A stretch of 64,000 nucleotides of DNA from contig JACKEJ010000006.1 in NCBI GenBank assembly GCA_020633055.1, forward strand, positions 496,001 through 560,000. Reading direction: 5' to 3'. The stretch comes from Sandaracinaceae bacterium (GTDB lineage Bacteria > Myxococcota_A > Polyangia > Polyangiales > Houyiibacteriaceae). Positions 9,205-21,887 of this stretch are shown here, piece by piece; within the stretch, counting starts at the first letter, position 1, and every line of letters starts with the position of its first letter. The notes under the pieces were generated by a model. The model saw only the letters and a list, made by a program, of their open reading frames with translations, ran no database searches and had not been told where the DNA came from. A program made the translations under genes and the position numbers.

Positions 9205-9217
<13 letters not shown>
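8339..9217 (+). CDS. Alpha/beta hydrolase, epoxide hydrolase-like
   Basis: This 292-residue cytoplasmic hydrolase has the LLLHGFPDIPLSW oxyanion loop (about residues 27-38), the nucleophile elbow GHDFGA (Asp at about residue 94) and the acid/base end LYLHGEDDG followed by SAGHFLQLE (His near residue 267). An Asp nucleophile in GHDxG points to an epoxide hydrolase or haloalkane dehalogenase-type reaction rather than a serine esterase. The start is the ATG at 8339, 11 bases after the preceding gene. It overlaps the convergent sensor kinase by 13 bases. Confidence 0.85.
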
Positions 9218-11694
<2,477 letters not shown>

Positions 11695-11745
11695 GCACCC
11701 GAGCGACAGTGCTCGGGCGCTGCATCTGCGTGGCGCTCGCGTCCG

Positions 11746-12870
11746 CTATGGGCCGTGCGTTTGGGCGGTCCTCGGCGGCCTGGCCTCGAGACGTGCGCAC
11801 GCTCGCCAACCGTCCCAACTGCGCGTGGCCACGAGCTGTGAAGCGGTGACCTCCACCGAGAACTGCGCGGCGTAGCTGGCAGCGCGGGGCGTGCCTTCTC
11901 CCAGCTGCGCTATCGAGGCCGGCCCCAGACACGCTTCCGCGGCCGCGGGCTCGCGGGGCATCGACTGGGGCGGCCACTCGGTCATGGGTCCGAGCTCGAC
12001 GACCTCCGTGCAGCGAGGAACCCCCGAGAGGTCACACCGAGCGAGCGTTCTGGTGAGCGGTCGAGCGCAGCCCCGCTCATCCGACGGCATGGACGCCCAC
12101 ACCACCCCGAGCTGCTCCCCCAGCACGAGCGGCCACTGGGTGAGTTCCACCGACAGGTGTTCGAGGTCGGGTGATCGCGTCGCTTCGCCTTCCTCGCCGA
12201 GCACCAGGAGTGGCCACACCTCGTCGCCGCTCGCGGCCAGCAGGTAGTGGGTGGCGCCGAAGTCGCTCATGCGGCCCACGCGTAGCTGGGCGATGGCATA
12301 TCCTCTCGACTCCCCATCGCTCTGCTTGGCGAGCCGCCAGCCGCTGGCGAGGTGGCATCGCGACCGCGCGTCGCCGCCCAAAGCATCGCACAGCTCGTCG
12401 ACGCTCGAGTAGACCGCTGCCGGGGGCGGCGACGCCGCGACCCACACGAAGGGCCGATCGAGCTCGGCCAGCACATCCTGAACGTAGCTCGCCCGGGTGG
12501 CGTCGGGGGCCACGCTCAGGGAGGCCCGGTAGTACGTCACTGCCAGCACCGGGTGCCTGGGTCCTACGCGGTTGCCTTCGGCCCACAGCCGGTCGGCGAA
12601 CGCACGCGGAGTCTCGTCCGCGCGCTGCAGGCATGGCTCTCTCTCTGCGCCGCACCCGAGCGGGTCGTCCAGCAGCAGTCGATCCGCGGCTCGAGGCGCC
12701 GTGGTGGGATGCGACCAACAAGCGTCTTCGCTGGCGTTGTCGTCGACTTCGTGCTCACCCCAGTCACGCCCTACTGGGCACCAGGCGCTTCGGTGGCACG
12801 CCACCAAGCACGAGGCGCCAGCGACCAACGTGCACGCGCGAAGCAGCGTCACCAACGAGGCGCGGTCCAT
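11746..12870 (-). CDS. Hypothetical lipoprotein
   Basis: A signal peptide ends in a lipobox LVAC (Cys25), so the 374-residue product is probably an outer-envelope lipoprotein. The mature part is Cys-rich (about a dozen cysteines) with no recognised domain. One stretch at about residues 88-128 (ADRLWAEGN... HPVLAVTYYRASLSV) resembles a TPR-like helical pair. It lies 51 bases upstream of the sensor kinase on the same strand and could be cotranscribed. Function unknown. Confidence 0.6.
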   Translation of the reverse strand: MDRASLVTLLRACTLVAGASCLVACHRSAWCPVGRDWGEHEVDDNASEDACWSHPTTAPRAADRLLLDDPLGCGAEREPCLQRADETPRAFADRLWAEGNRVGPRHPVLAVTYYRASLSVAPDATRASYVQDVLAELDRPFVWVAASPPPAAVYSSVDELCDALGGDARSRCHLASGWRLAKQSDGESRGYAIAQLRVGRMSDFGATHYLLAASGDEVWPLLVLGEEGEATRSPDLEHLSVELTQWPLVLGEQLGVVWASMPSDERGCARPLTRTLARCDLSGVPRCTEVVELGPMTEWPPQSMPREPAAAEACLGPASIAQLGEGTPRAASYAAQFSVEVTASQLVATRSWDGWRACARLEARPPRTAQTHGP

Positions 12871-12943
12871 GTCGGCTCAGGATGGTCGAGCGAGGGCCCG
12901 GACGCGAGCCCAAGTTTGCGGGCACGTTGGCCCGCTGCGCGCT

Positions 12944-13738
12944 TTAGGCCAGGTCGACCTCGTGCGGACGCACGGCGCGGTACTGCGGCGGTGGACCGAG
13001 GCGGAGCTCGGCGCGCAGCTCGTTCACGTCGCGGCTCAGGGCGTCCGTGTAGTCCACGTGGAGCAGCTTGCGAGCCCGCAGCCCACGCATGAACCCCTGC
13101 CGGATGATGCGCCGCGCGTTGGGCTCGTAGTCGCTCACCAGGCCGCCGAAGCGCACGTAGCCCGCGAGCACGATGAGCGCGAGCCCTGGGGACGGATGCT
13201 GCGCGAGGTCGAACGCGAGCAGGGCCGCCTCGCCGATGAGGTCGCCCTTGTAGCCCGTGAGGGCGTGCTCGAGGTCGTGCGTGTCGCGCAGCCAGTCCTG
13301 CATGAAGGCGACGTCCGAGCGAGCGTCACGCGTGCGCACGTCCGCCTCGAGCAAGCCGTCGGCCGTGATGCCTTCGGACTCGACGAAGGCGAGGTACGCG
13401 TGAGCGAGCGTCTCGGGCCCGAGCGCGCGCAGCGCGGCGCGGTCGAGCAGGCGCTCGACGAGAGCGGGCGGGTTCTCCAGCAGCGCGGCGCCCACGGGGT
13501 CGGCGCGCATGCCGTCGGTCGTGCGGTCCAGCATGCGGCCGCTCAGAGCGTCCAAGATGATGAACACCTGATCGGTGGCGTTCGGGTCGCGCAGCAGCGC
13601 GGCGAGTGCACGGAGCGCGCGGCGAGGAGCGTAGCGCCCCGTGGGGGCCGTGGCCCCGTCGGACGCTTTCGCCTGCGCGGGTGCCTTGGCCTTGGAGGTG
13701 GAGGGGGCTGGGACCGAGTGGGAGAGAGTGGTCTGCAT
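12944..13738 (-). CDS. Coq4-family protein
   Basis: This 264-residue protein contains the Coq4 metal-binding signature H-D-x-x-H-(x11)-E: His154, Asp155, His158 and Glu170 in WLRDTHDLEHALTGYKGD followed by LIGE. Coq4 acts in ubiquinone biosynthesis, recently linked to C1 decarboxylation/hydroxylation of the ring, but bacterial homologues are often of unknown role. A good ribosome site (GGAGGT, 13745-13750 on the minus strand) lies 6 bases before the ATG. It is divergent from a TetR regulator with a palindromic operator between them, so it is probably repressed by that regulator. Confidence 0.85.
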   Translation of the reverse strand: MQTTLSHSVPAPSTSKAKAPAQAKASDGATAPTGRYAPRRALRALAALLRDPNATDQVFIILDALSGRMLDRTTDGMRADPVGAALLENPPALVERLLDRAALRALGPETLAHAYLAFVESEGITADGLLEADVRTRDARSDVAFMQDWLRDTHDLEHALTGYKGDLIGEAALLAFDLAQHPSPGLALIVLAGYVRFGGLVSDYEPNARRIIRQGFMRGLRARKLLHVDYTDALSRDVNELRAELRLGPPPQYRAVRPHEVDLA

Positions 13739-13776
13739 GGAAGTACCTCCGCGGTGCTGCGCCGACTGGGCGTCGT

Positions 13777-13800
13777 GCTATCTACAGAAATGTAGATAGC
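13777..13800. promoter_or_regulatory. Perfect palindromic operator for TetR regulator
   Basis: Half-sites GCTATCTACA and TGTAGATAGC are exact reverse complements separated by GAAA. The site is AT-rich in a GC-rich genome and lies in the 84-base intergenic region between the divergent coq4-like gene and the tetR-like gene. The arrangement is classical for a TetR repressor binding site controlling both genes. It is not followed by a U-tract, so a terminator is unlikely. Confidence 0.8.
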
Positions 13801-13822
13801 AACCTGTGCGAGGATGTCAAGC

Positions 13823-14500
13823 ATGTCGACGACGAGACGCCGCAGAACCAAGGAGGAGGCGCGCGAGGAGATCCTCACGGCGGCCGCCAAGCGCTTGCTG
13901 GACGCGGGCCCGGATGCCCTGCGCATCGCCGATGTCGCGGCGGACGTCGGCATGACCCACCCGACCCTGCTCCATCACGTGGGATCACGCGACGAGTTGC
14001 TGCAGGACGCGACGGCGCACCTGATGCAGCGCACGGCGGCGCGCACGCTCGAGGCCATGCGTCGCGCGGGGAGCGAGCAGGAACTGGACGGCTTCGTTCG
14101 CGAGAGCCTCGAGGCGTTCCGCGACCGTGGCCGTACACGTGCGGTGGCATGGTTGGCGCTGACCGGGCGCCTCGGCGCCACATCGAAACCTCCGTGGCAG
14201 CCGTTCATCGCCGCCGCCCACGCGGCTCGTCAGCGCCGCTTGGCCGCCCGGGCGCGCGGACACGGACGGAGCCTCGCGGCATCCGCGGCGCTCTCGCCGG
14301 AGGCGGCAAGCTCCATGGACGTGCCCGAGGCCGACCTCGGCGAGACGCGCAACACGCTCGTGTTGGCGTTCCTCGCGGTGTTCGCGCTGGAGCTCATCGG
14401 GGACTCCGTGTTGGCAGACGCAGGCCTCGGCACCGACGCAGGTGCACCCGACCGCTTCCTCGGCTGGTTCGCGTCGTTGCTGGACAAGACCCTCGCGTAG
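13823..14500 (+). CDS. TetR/AcrR family transcriptional regulator
   Basis: The 225-residue protein starts with a basic stretch and a helix-turn-helix at about residues 15-55 (ILTAAAKRLLDAGPDAL, then IADVAADVGMTHPTLLHHVGSRDELL). The ligand-binding half is variable. The start at 13823 is chosen because a GAGGA ribosome site sits 8 bases before it; the ATG at 13814 would add three residues. It probably represses itself and the divergent Coq4-like gene through the palindrome at 13777-13800. The inducer is unknown. Confidence 0.85.
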   Translation: MSTTRRRRTKEEAREEILTAAAKRLLDAGPDALRIADVAADVGMTHPTLLHHVGSRDELLQDATAHLMQRTAARTLEAMRRAGSEQELDGFVRESLEAFRDRGRTRAVAWLALTGRLGATSKPPWQPFIAAAHAARQRRLAARARGHGRSLAASAALSPEAASSMDVPEADLGETRNTLVLAFLAVFALELIGDSVLADAGLGTDAGAPDRFLGWFASLLDKTLA

Positions 14501-14569
14501 AGGCCCGGACCAAGCCGTGCGCGCGCGATGGATCTGGTGAGCGCCGACCCCGCGTCGCCTCCGCGGCGC

Positions 14570-16033
<1,464 letters not shown>

Positions 16034-16048
16034 GCTATCCCCCGCAGC

Positions 16049-17227
16049 GTGTCTCCTCGCGTGCTCGCGTCCGCGCTCGCGGCCTTGATAATGCTGGGCT
16101 TCTCGGCGTCGCCAGCGCGTGCGCACCTGGGCAGCACCAAGTACCTGTACGTCGAGGTGCCAGCATCGACGGGGGCGACCGCCTCGGAGCCAGCGCCCAC
16201 CCTGCAGGTCATGGCTTCCATCGAGACTGTGGACGTGGCCATGCAGCTCGGCCTGGGCGAGGAAGCCCCCGTCGGGGCCGTGCTCCAGCGGCACGACCAG
16301 ATCGCCGCCTGGCTGCTTGGGGGTGTCACGCTGCGGCGTGGCGGCGTCGTGTGTCCGGGGCAGGTGGGCGCTCCGCGAGAGACCGCTCGCGACCAGCGCT
16401 CCTTCATCGACGTCGACTTGACCTTCAGGTGCGCCACGCCCGCGGGCGAGGGCGACCTGGTGCTGCGCGACGACACCGTCTTCCCCGACGACCGGCAGCA
16501 CGAAGCGCTGGTGTACGTGGGGGGCGGGCGAGAGAGCGCCACGGTGCTGCGCGCGGGCCATCGCGAGCTGGTGCTGACTGGACCCCCTCCAGCGACGTGG
16601 GAGCTGGGCGGGGCGTTCCTCTGGGAGGGCATGCTGCACTTCGCGTTGGGGTACGACCACGTACTGTTCCTGCTCTCGCTGCTGCTGGGCGTCGGGCTCC
16701 TGCGTCACCCCTCGGGAGAGGCGCGCGCTCCGGTTGGACCGTCCGAGGTCAAGGCGCCTTCCCCGCACCGCGCGTCGCTCGCGCAGCTCGCCTGGCTCGT
16801 GACGGCCTTCACGGTGGGTCACAGTGTGACGCTCGCGCTCGCGGCCCTCGAGGTCGTCGTCCTGCCCAGCCAGCCGGTCGAGGTCGCGATCGCCGCGTCC
16901 ATCGTCGCGGTGGCGGTACACACGGCGCTGGCGCCGCAGCGGCGCGGCGGCCTCCCGCTGGTGGCAGGAGGCTTCGGGCTCATCCATGGCTTCGGCTTCA
17001 GCTCCGTGCTGCGGGAGCTGGGCTTGCCCGCTGGCGACACGGTGCTCGCGCTCGTGGCCTTCAATGTGGGCATCGAGCTGGCACAGCTCGCGTTCGTCGC
17101 GCTGGTCCTGGGCCCGCTCTTGCGGCTCGGTCGGACACCCTGGTACGAGCCCGTCGTGGTGCGCGGCGGGTCGGTCGTCATCGCGCTGATGGCGAGCTAT
17201 TGGGTGGTCGAGCGCGTGCTTGGATAG
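16049..17227 (+). CDS. HupE/UreJ family membrane protein
   Basis: A 392-residue protein with a signal peptide (cleavage near SPARA|HL), a soluble domain of about 170 residues outside the membrane, and a C-terminal six-helix HupE/UreJ domain (about residues 195-392). His-containing membrane motifs GYDHVLFLL, FTVGHSVTL and FGLIHGFGFSS fit this family of presumed metal (nickel or other divalent) transporters. A GTG start at 16049 is preferred because the signal peptide begins there. It is divergent from purF with only 15 bases between starts. Substrate is not deducible. Confidence 0.78.
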   Translation: MSPRVLASALAALIMLGFSASPARAHLGSTKYLYVEVPASTGATASEPAPTLQVMASIETVDVAMQLGLGEEAPVGAVLQRHDQIAAWLLGGVTLRRGGVVCPGQVGAPRETARDQRSFIDVDLTFRCATPAGEGDLVLRDDTVFPDDRQHEALVYVGGGRESATVLRAGHRELVLTGPPPATWELGGAFLWEGMLHFALGYDHVLFLLSLLLGVGLLRHPSGEARAPVGPSEVKAPSPHRASLAQLAWLVTAFTVGHSVTLALAALEVVVLPSQPVEVAIAASIVAVAVHTALAPQRRGGLPLVAGGFGLIHGFGFSSVLRELGLPAGDTVLALVAFNVGIELAQLAFVALVLGPLLRLGRTPWYEPVVVRGGSVVIALMASYWVVERVLG

Positions 17228-17269
17228 GCCGAGAGAACGGCCCCACCGAGGCAAGAGCGTAGGGCGGCG

Positions 17270-18331
17270 TCAGTCCAGCGGTGTGTTGGTCTGGTGGCGC
17301 AGCTCGATCAGCTCGAAGTCGAACAGCCGCGACAGCCCGTCGTCGCCGGGCACGCGGACGCGTAGGGTCGACGTGGTCGTGCTCTCGAAGTCGCGCCGGC
17401 CCTCGGGCCGGACGGGTAGCGAGAGCCGCTCCCGTGCCGAGAGGGTGTAGCTCTCCACCGTGCCGTCCATGCCGATGTTCCGTGGTCTGGCGCCGGTGAC
17501 CGAGAGGCCCACGTCCAGCGCCCCGAGCCCCATTTCCACGTCGTTGAAGCGAATGTGGGCCTCGGCCGCAGCATCCTGCATGTGCAGGTTCAGCTGGAGC
17601 GAACGTCGCAGCGGTTCGTTCTCGAGCGTGACGGTCCACGAGTCGCCTGGTGCGCGGCGCGTGTCCAGCCCGTAGCGTTGGTCCTCGTCGAGGCCCAGGT
17701 ACACCGGCGTCATGGTGCGAAACGCCTCGTACGTGCCACCCAGGGCGGGCTCGATGCGCTCGCCAGCCACGGTGATCACGGCCTCGCCGGTGGGCCGTGG
17801 CTGCACCCGCACCACCGCATCGTGCAGCAGATCGCGTGCGTCGGCGCTCGTGGTGCCGATCCGCAGGGAGCTCACCTGGTACTCGTACGTGGTGACGCCG
17901 TCCTGGGGGTCCACGGCGGCGATGCGCTGGATGGCGTCCAGCCGGAAGTACGCGGCGCTCGGCGTGGCGTTCCGCGCCTGTCCGCCGGCCCGCTGCACCG
18001 CGGAGACGCGACGCGTGTAGGTGGCCTCGATGTGAGCGCGCCGGCCCAGCGTGCGTGGCAGCGCAGCGTGGATTCGGTAGCGCCCGTCGCTCGGCTCCTG
18101 CGGGGCCGCGGCGCCGGTGGCTGCGTCGGGTGACTCCCGGAAGTACGAGTAGACGAACGAACCCAGCCCAATCAAGGCGACCAGCCCCGTTGCCCCGCCG
18201 AGGGCCTTCGCCCAGAGCGGGACGCCGCTGGCCGGGGGGGTCACGCTGCGGCGGTTGCACAGCGTGCATTCCCCCTTCGGGTTGAGCACCGTGCCGTGGG
18301 TGGGGCAGCGCGGAATCTGGGAGACGCTCAC
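17270..18331 (-). CDS. Zinc-ribbon membrane-anchored hypothetical protein
   Basis: The 353-residue protein begins with a Cys-x2-His and Cys-x2-Cys zinc-ribbon-like element (CPTHG at residue 9, CTLC at about 22). A transmembrane segment at about residues 41-63 follows, and then a soluble part with no recognised domain, probably beta-rich. The mature region may be periplasmic. It converges on the HupE-like gene. Function unknown. Confidence 0.6.
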   Translation of the reverse strand: MSVSQIPRCPTHGTVLNPKGECTLCNRRSVTPPASGVPLWAKALGGATGLVALIGLGSFVYSYFRESPDAATGAAAPQEPSDGRYRIHAALPRTLGRRAHIEATYTRRVSAVQRAGGQARNATPSAAYFRLDAIQRIAAVDPQDGVTTYEYQVSSLRIGTTSADARDLLHDAVVRVQPRPTGEAVITVAGERIEPALGGTYEAFRTMTPVYLGLDEDQRYGLDTRRAPGDSWTVTLENEPLRRSLQLNLHMQDAAAEAHIRFNDVEMGLGALDVGLSVTGARPRNIGMDGTVESYTLSARERLSLPVRPEGRRDFESTTTSTLRVRVPGDDGLSRLFDFELIELRHQTNTPLD

Positions 18332-18441
18332 GTCGGGGAAGGTAGCAGGTCGCGTCGCGCGTACCTACCCCGCGTCGTCGGGGAGGGCTTCGGTTGTTGA
18401 CTCCCCCCTCGATCACGCGCACCACATCCCCAAAGAGAGCC

Positions 18442-21120
18442 ATGCCGCGAGCCATCCGACGAATCGAGACCCTGGCCCCCCGCCGGTCCGCCCCATACGG
18501 AGCGAAGGCGTGCCACCTCGCTCAGCTCGCGCGGGCCGGGTTTCCGGTTCCCGCGGCGGTCGCCATCCCCTCGACCCTGGCCGACGACCTGTTCGCCGAG
18601 CGCCTCGAGCCGAGCGAGCTGCCCGCGGCGTTGCTCACCAGCGAGGCCGCATCGACGCAGCGCTTGGCCGGCATCCGGGAGCGAGTGTTGGAGCTCCCCT
18701 TCAGCGAGGCGCTCGCGCGCGAGCTGCGGGACGCGCTGGACGTCCTCCGCCACGAGGGCGTGAGCAGCTTCGCGGTCCGGTCGTCGTCGACGCGTGAAGA
18801 TGGCGCCGACGCGTCGGCCGCGGGTCTGCACGACACGCACCTGCACTGCGAATCCGACGCGGAGGTGTTCGACGCCATCCGCGCGTGCTGGGCGAGCCTG
18901 TTCACCGAGCGCGCGCTCACCTATCTGCGCCGGCACGGGGCTCAGGAGGCGGGCATGGGCGTCGTCGTCCAAGCCATGGTGGACGCCGAAGTGGCGGGCG
19001 TGACGTTCACGGCCAACCCGCTCACGGGGGACGGTGGGGAGATCGTCATCACCGCCGCCTACGGGCTGGGCACCTCCGTGGCGGACGGCCGCGTGTCTCC
19101 GGACACCATCCGCGTCGACAAGGCGACCCGCGGTCCGCGCGATCGCGTCATCGGCGAGAAGCGGACGAAGGTCGTGCTGAAGCGTCGCGGCGGCTCGGGG
19201 GCACGGACCGTCGAGCAAGAGGTGCCGCTCGCGCTGCGGGCCGAGCTGTGCTTGGACGAGGCCCAGGTGAGCGCCTTGACCGACCTCGCGCTCCGCGTGG
19301 AGGAGAGCTTCGGGCAGCCCCAGGATCTCGAGTGGGCGTTCGCCAGTGGTCAGTTGTTCATGCTCCAGGCGCGGCCAATCACGACCCCGGTGGACATCGC
19401 GAGCTGGCGCAAGCGGGGCGACGTTCCGCGTGTGGACCGAGCGCGCATCGTGTGGTCGAACGTCAACGTCGGGGAGGCGCTGCCCGGTGTCGCCACCCCG
19501 CTCACCTGGAGCATCCTCAGCAGCTTCAGCGAGCTGGGCTTCCGCCGCGCCTTCGGCTCGCTGGGGTGCAGCGTCCCGCGCGACGCCGAGCTCGTGGGGG
19601 AGTTCCGCGGGCGGATCTACCTCAACCTGACCGAGTTCATGGGCATCCTCACCCAGGTGCCCGGGCTGCGCCCCAAGACCCTCCTGGCGTTGGGCGGCGG
19701 TGGCATGGGGGACCGCTTGGAGTCCGACGTCGTGCCCCGCTCACGCGCGGCCTTCTTCGCGCGCCTCCCCGTCACCGCGGCTCGCTATGCGCGTGAGAAC
19801 TACAACGTCACCGAGCGCGTGCGCGCCTTCGAGCATTTCTACGAAGCGGAGCGGCGGCGCATCGAGACGGTCAACCCGGCGCTGCTCTCTCCTGCGTCGA
19901 TGGCCGCGCTCCTGCGCGACGTGGAACACCTGCTGGACGAGGCGGGCGCCGTCATGCTCACGGTCTACGGCAACCTGCTGGCCAGCGTGGTCCTGCTGCA
20001 GGGGGTCTTGATGCTCGTCGTCCGCGACCAGGCCGAAGCTGTTCAGCGCGACCTGCTCGGTGGCCTCGCCGACGTGGACAGCGCCGCGCCTGGGGTCACC
20101 CTCTATCACATCGCGGAGAGCAGCGCGCGTGAGCCAGCGGTCCGCGAGGCCATCCTGGCCAGCCCCGCGACCGAGCTGCGGGTGGATGCCCTGCCGGACG
20201 GCCCCACGCGCCGTAGCCTGCAGCGCTTCCTCGAGGCCTACGGCCACCGCGGGACGCGCGAGGCCGAGGTGGCTGCCCCGCGTTGGTCCGAAGACCCGAC
20301 CCTCCTGTTCGCGACGCTGCAGATCTACCTACGCGAGGGGGCGTCCTCCGTTGCGCGTGGGCTCAACCCCGTGCAGATGGCAGAGCGGCAGCGGCAGGCG
20401 CGGGAGGCGGCGTTGGCGTTGGTCTCCAAGAAGCTGCCCCTGCCGACACGCACGGCGGTGCGCCACCTCCTGGCACTGGTGCAGCGCTTCATGCGCCTCC
20501 GCGAACGCCTCCGCAGTCACGTGACGGCCGTCCTGGGGTTGTTCCGGCACGTGGCGCTCGACACCTCGCGACGCATCGAGAGCGTGGAGCCCGGGGCGGG
20601 CGCGGACGCGGCCTTCTACCTCACCCTGGACGAGATCGACGCGTTCTTGCGCGACGGCAGCGAGAGCGTGGCGGTGCGTGTGCAGCGCCGCAGGCGGCGC
20701 GTGGAGCGTGACCGCAGCCTGCCAGACCCGCCCGACACGTTCGTGGGCTATCCACCGCCAGTCAGCATCGAGGCGCCGGACAGCGACACGCTGCTCGGGC
20801 TCTCGGCGTGTGCGGGCGACGTCACGGGTACCGTGCGCGTCATGGACTCCCCCGCGGACGCCGCGCACTTCCGGGCGGGCGAGGTCTTGGTCTGCGCGTG
20901 CGCCGACGTGGGGTGGTCACCGCTGTTCCTCGTGGCGTCGGCGGTCGTGACCGATCTGGGTGGGCCTCTCTCGCACGCGGCCATCGTCCTGCGCGAGTAC
21001 GGTGTGCCCTCGGTGGTCAACGTCAAGACGGGCACCCGCCAGCTCAGAACGGGCGACCGCGTCCGTGTCGACGGCGGCGCGGGGCGCGTCCACGTGATCG
21101 AGCGGGTGGCTCGCGGCTGA
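18442..21120 (+). CDS. PEP-synthase-family phosphotransferase (rifampicin phosphotransferase-like)
   Basis: The 892-residue protein has an N-terminal PPDK/PEP-synthase ATP-grasp domain: SSFAVRSSSTREDGA, GMGVVVQAMV, GVTFTANPLTG and the DLEWAF / LQARPITT end at about residue 315. A long middle region follows, and then a C-terminal phosphohistidine domain with GGPLSHAAIVLREYGVPSVVN (His near residue 840). The swivelling His domain is last and there is no C-terminal PEP-binding barrel. That order is the rifampicin phosphotransferase (Rph) architecture rather than PEP synthase. Substrate unproven. The pseudouridine synthase gene starts one base after its stop, so the two are probably cotranscribed. 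Confidence 0.8.
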   Translation: MPRAIRRIETLAPRRSAPYGAKACHLAQLARAGFPVPAAVAIPSTLADDLFAERLEPSELPAALLTSEAASTQRLAGIRERVLELPFSEALARELRDALDVLRHEGVSSFAVRSSSTREDGADASAAGLHDTHLHCESDAEVFDAIRACWASLFTERALTYLRRHGAQEAGMGVVVQAMVDAEVAGVTFTANPLTGDGGEIVITAAYGLGTSVADGRVSPDTIRVDKATRGPRDRVIGEKRTKVVLKRRGGSGARTVEQEVPLALRAELCLDEAQVSALTDLALRVEESFGQPQDLEWAFASGQLFMLQARPITTPVDIASWRKRGDVPRVDRARIVWSNVNVGEALPGVATPLTWSILSSFSELGFRRAFGSLGCSVPRDAELVGEFRGRIYLNLTEFMGILTQVPGLRPKTLLALGGGGMGDRLESDVVPRSRAAFFARLPVTAARYARENYNVTERVRAFEHFYEAERRRIETVNPALLSPASMAALLRDVEHLLDEAGAVMLTVYGNLLASVVLLQGVLMLVVRDQAEAVQRDLLGGLADVDSAAPGVTLYHIAESSAREPAVREAILASPATELRVDALPDGPTRRSLQRFLEAYGHRGTREAEVAAPRWSEDPTLLFATLQIYLREGASSVARGLNPVQMAERQRQAREAALALVSKKLPLPTRTAVRHLLALVQRFMRLRERLRSHVTAVLGLFRHVALDTSRRIESVEPGAGADAAFYLTLDEIDAFLRDGSESVAVRVQRRRRRVERDRSLPDPPDTFVGYPPPVSIEAPDSDTLLGLSACAGDVTGTVRVMDSPADAAHFRAGEVLVCACADVGWSPLFLVASAVVTDLGGPLSHAAIVLREYGVPSVVNVKTGTRQLRTGDRVRVDGGAGRVHVIERVARG

Positions 21121-21121
21121 G

Positions 21122-21835
21122 ATGGCGCGTCCACCGGACACGCGGTCGTTGGTGGTGAGCGTCGTTCACCAGGACGCGGCGCTGCTCGTGCTGGCGAAGC
21201 CCAGCGGTCTACCCACCACCACGCCGGACGACTCCGACTGCGTGGTGCGGCGCGCGCAGGCGCTGGACCCCAGGGCGCCGCGCCTGCACGCCACGTCGCG
21301 TTTGGACGCCGAGGTGAGTGGGCTCGTCACCTTCGCGCGTACCCCTGCGGCGGCCGAGGCGCTGCGCATGGCGCGCGTGGAGGGGCGCTACGGGCGGCGC
21401 TACGTCGCCCTCACGCTCACTCCACCCGCGACCGACGAGGGGGTTTGGGACGCCTCCATCGCCGTCGACCCGCGTGACAAGAGGAAGCGCGTGGCGGGGC
21501 CCGGCGCACAGGAGAAGCACGCCCGCTCGCGGTTCGTCGTGTCCGAGAGGTTGCGGCACGGAGGCTTGTTGCACCTGTTTCCCGAGACGGGGCGCACGCA
21601 TCAGCTGCGCGTGCACGCGCTGGCGGCGGGCGCGCCGCTCTTCGGCGACCGTGTGTATGGCGGTCCCGCGCGGGCGACGGGTGTCGACGGGCGGGTGATC
21701 ACGGCGCGGCGCACCATGCTGCACTGCGCGGCCCTGCGCTTGCCCGACCTCGCGGCGGGCTGCGGTGAGCTCTCGCTGGAGCTCGCACCTCCGCCCGACT
21801 TCGCGGCGGCGTACGCTGGCCTGTCGGGGCGCTGA
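21122..21835 (+). CDS. RluA-family RNA pseudouridine synthase
   Basis: The 237-residue enzyme isomerises uridine in RNA. It has the LLVLAKPSGLPTT motif I, the catalytic-aspartate motif II TSRLDAEVSGLV (Asp at about residue 62), and the GRTHQLRVHALAAGAPLFGD motif. It has no S4 domain. The catalytic motif reads SRLDxEVSG, not HRLDxxTSG, so the exact RNA target is uncertain. The ATG overlaps nothing but follows the preceding stop by a single base. Confidence 0.85.
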   Translation: MARPPDTRSLVVSVVHQDAALLVLAKPSGLPTTTPDDSDCVVRRAQALDPRAPRLHATSRLDAEVSGLVTFARTPAAAEALRMARVEGRYGRRYVALTLTPPATDEGVWDASIAVDPRDKRKRVAGPGAQEKHARSRFVVSERLRHGGLLHLFPETGRTHQLRVHALAAGAPLFGDRVYGGPARATGVDGRVITARRTMLHCAALRLPDLAAGCGELSLELAPPPDFAAAYAGLSGR

Positions 21836-21887
21836 CGTGCGCTCGAGCTCGACTCGAACCCTCGCTTCCCACGGTGCGGCCGAGGCG

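Noticed and set aside
16034..17254. Extension of the purF frame upstream to 17254
   Set aside because: Conserved PurF sequence starts at the Met at 16033, with Cys26 correctly placed; the extension is antisense to the HupE/UreJ gene.
21840..21880. GTTCGAGTC-like T-loop on the minus strand, as in tRNAs
   Set aside because: The flanking bases cannot form a T-stem and no acceptor or anticodon arm is present.
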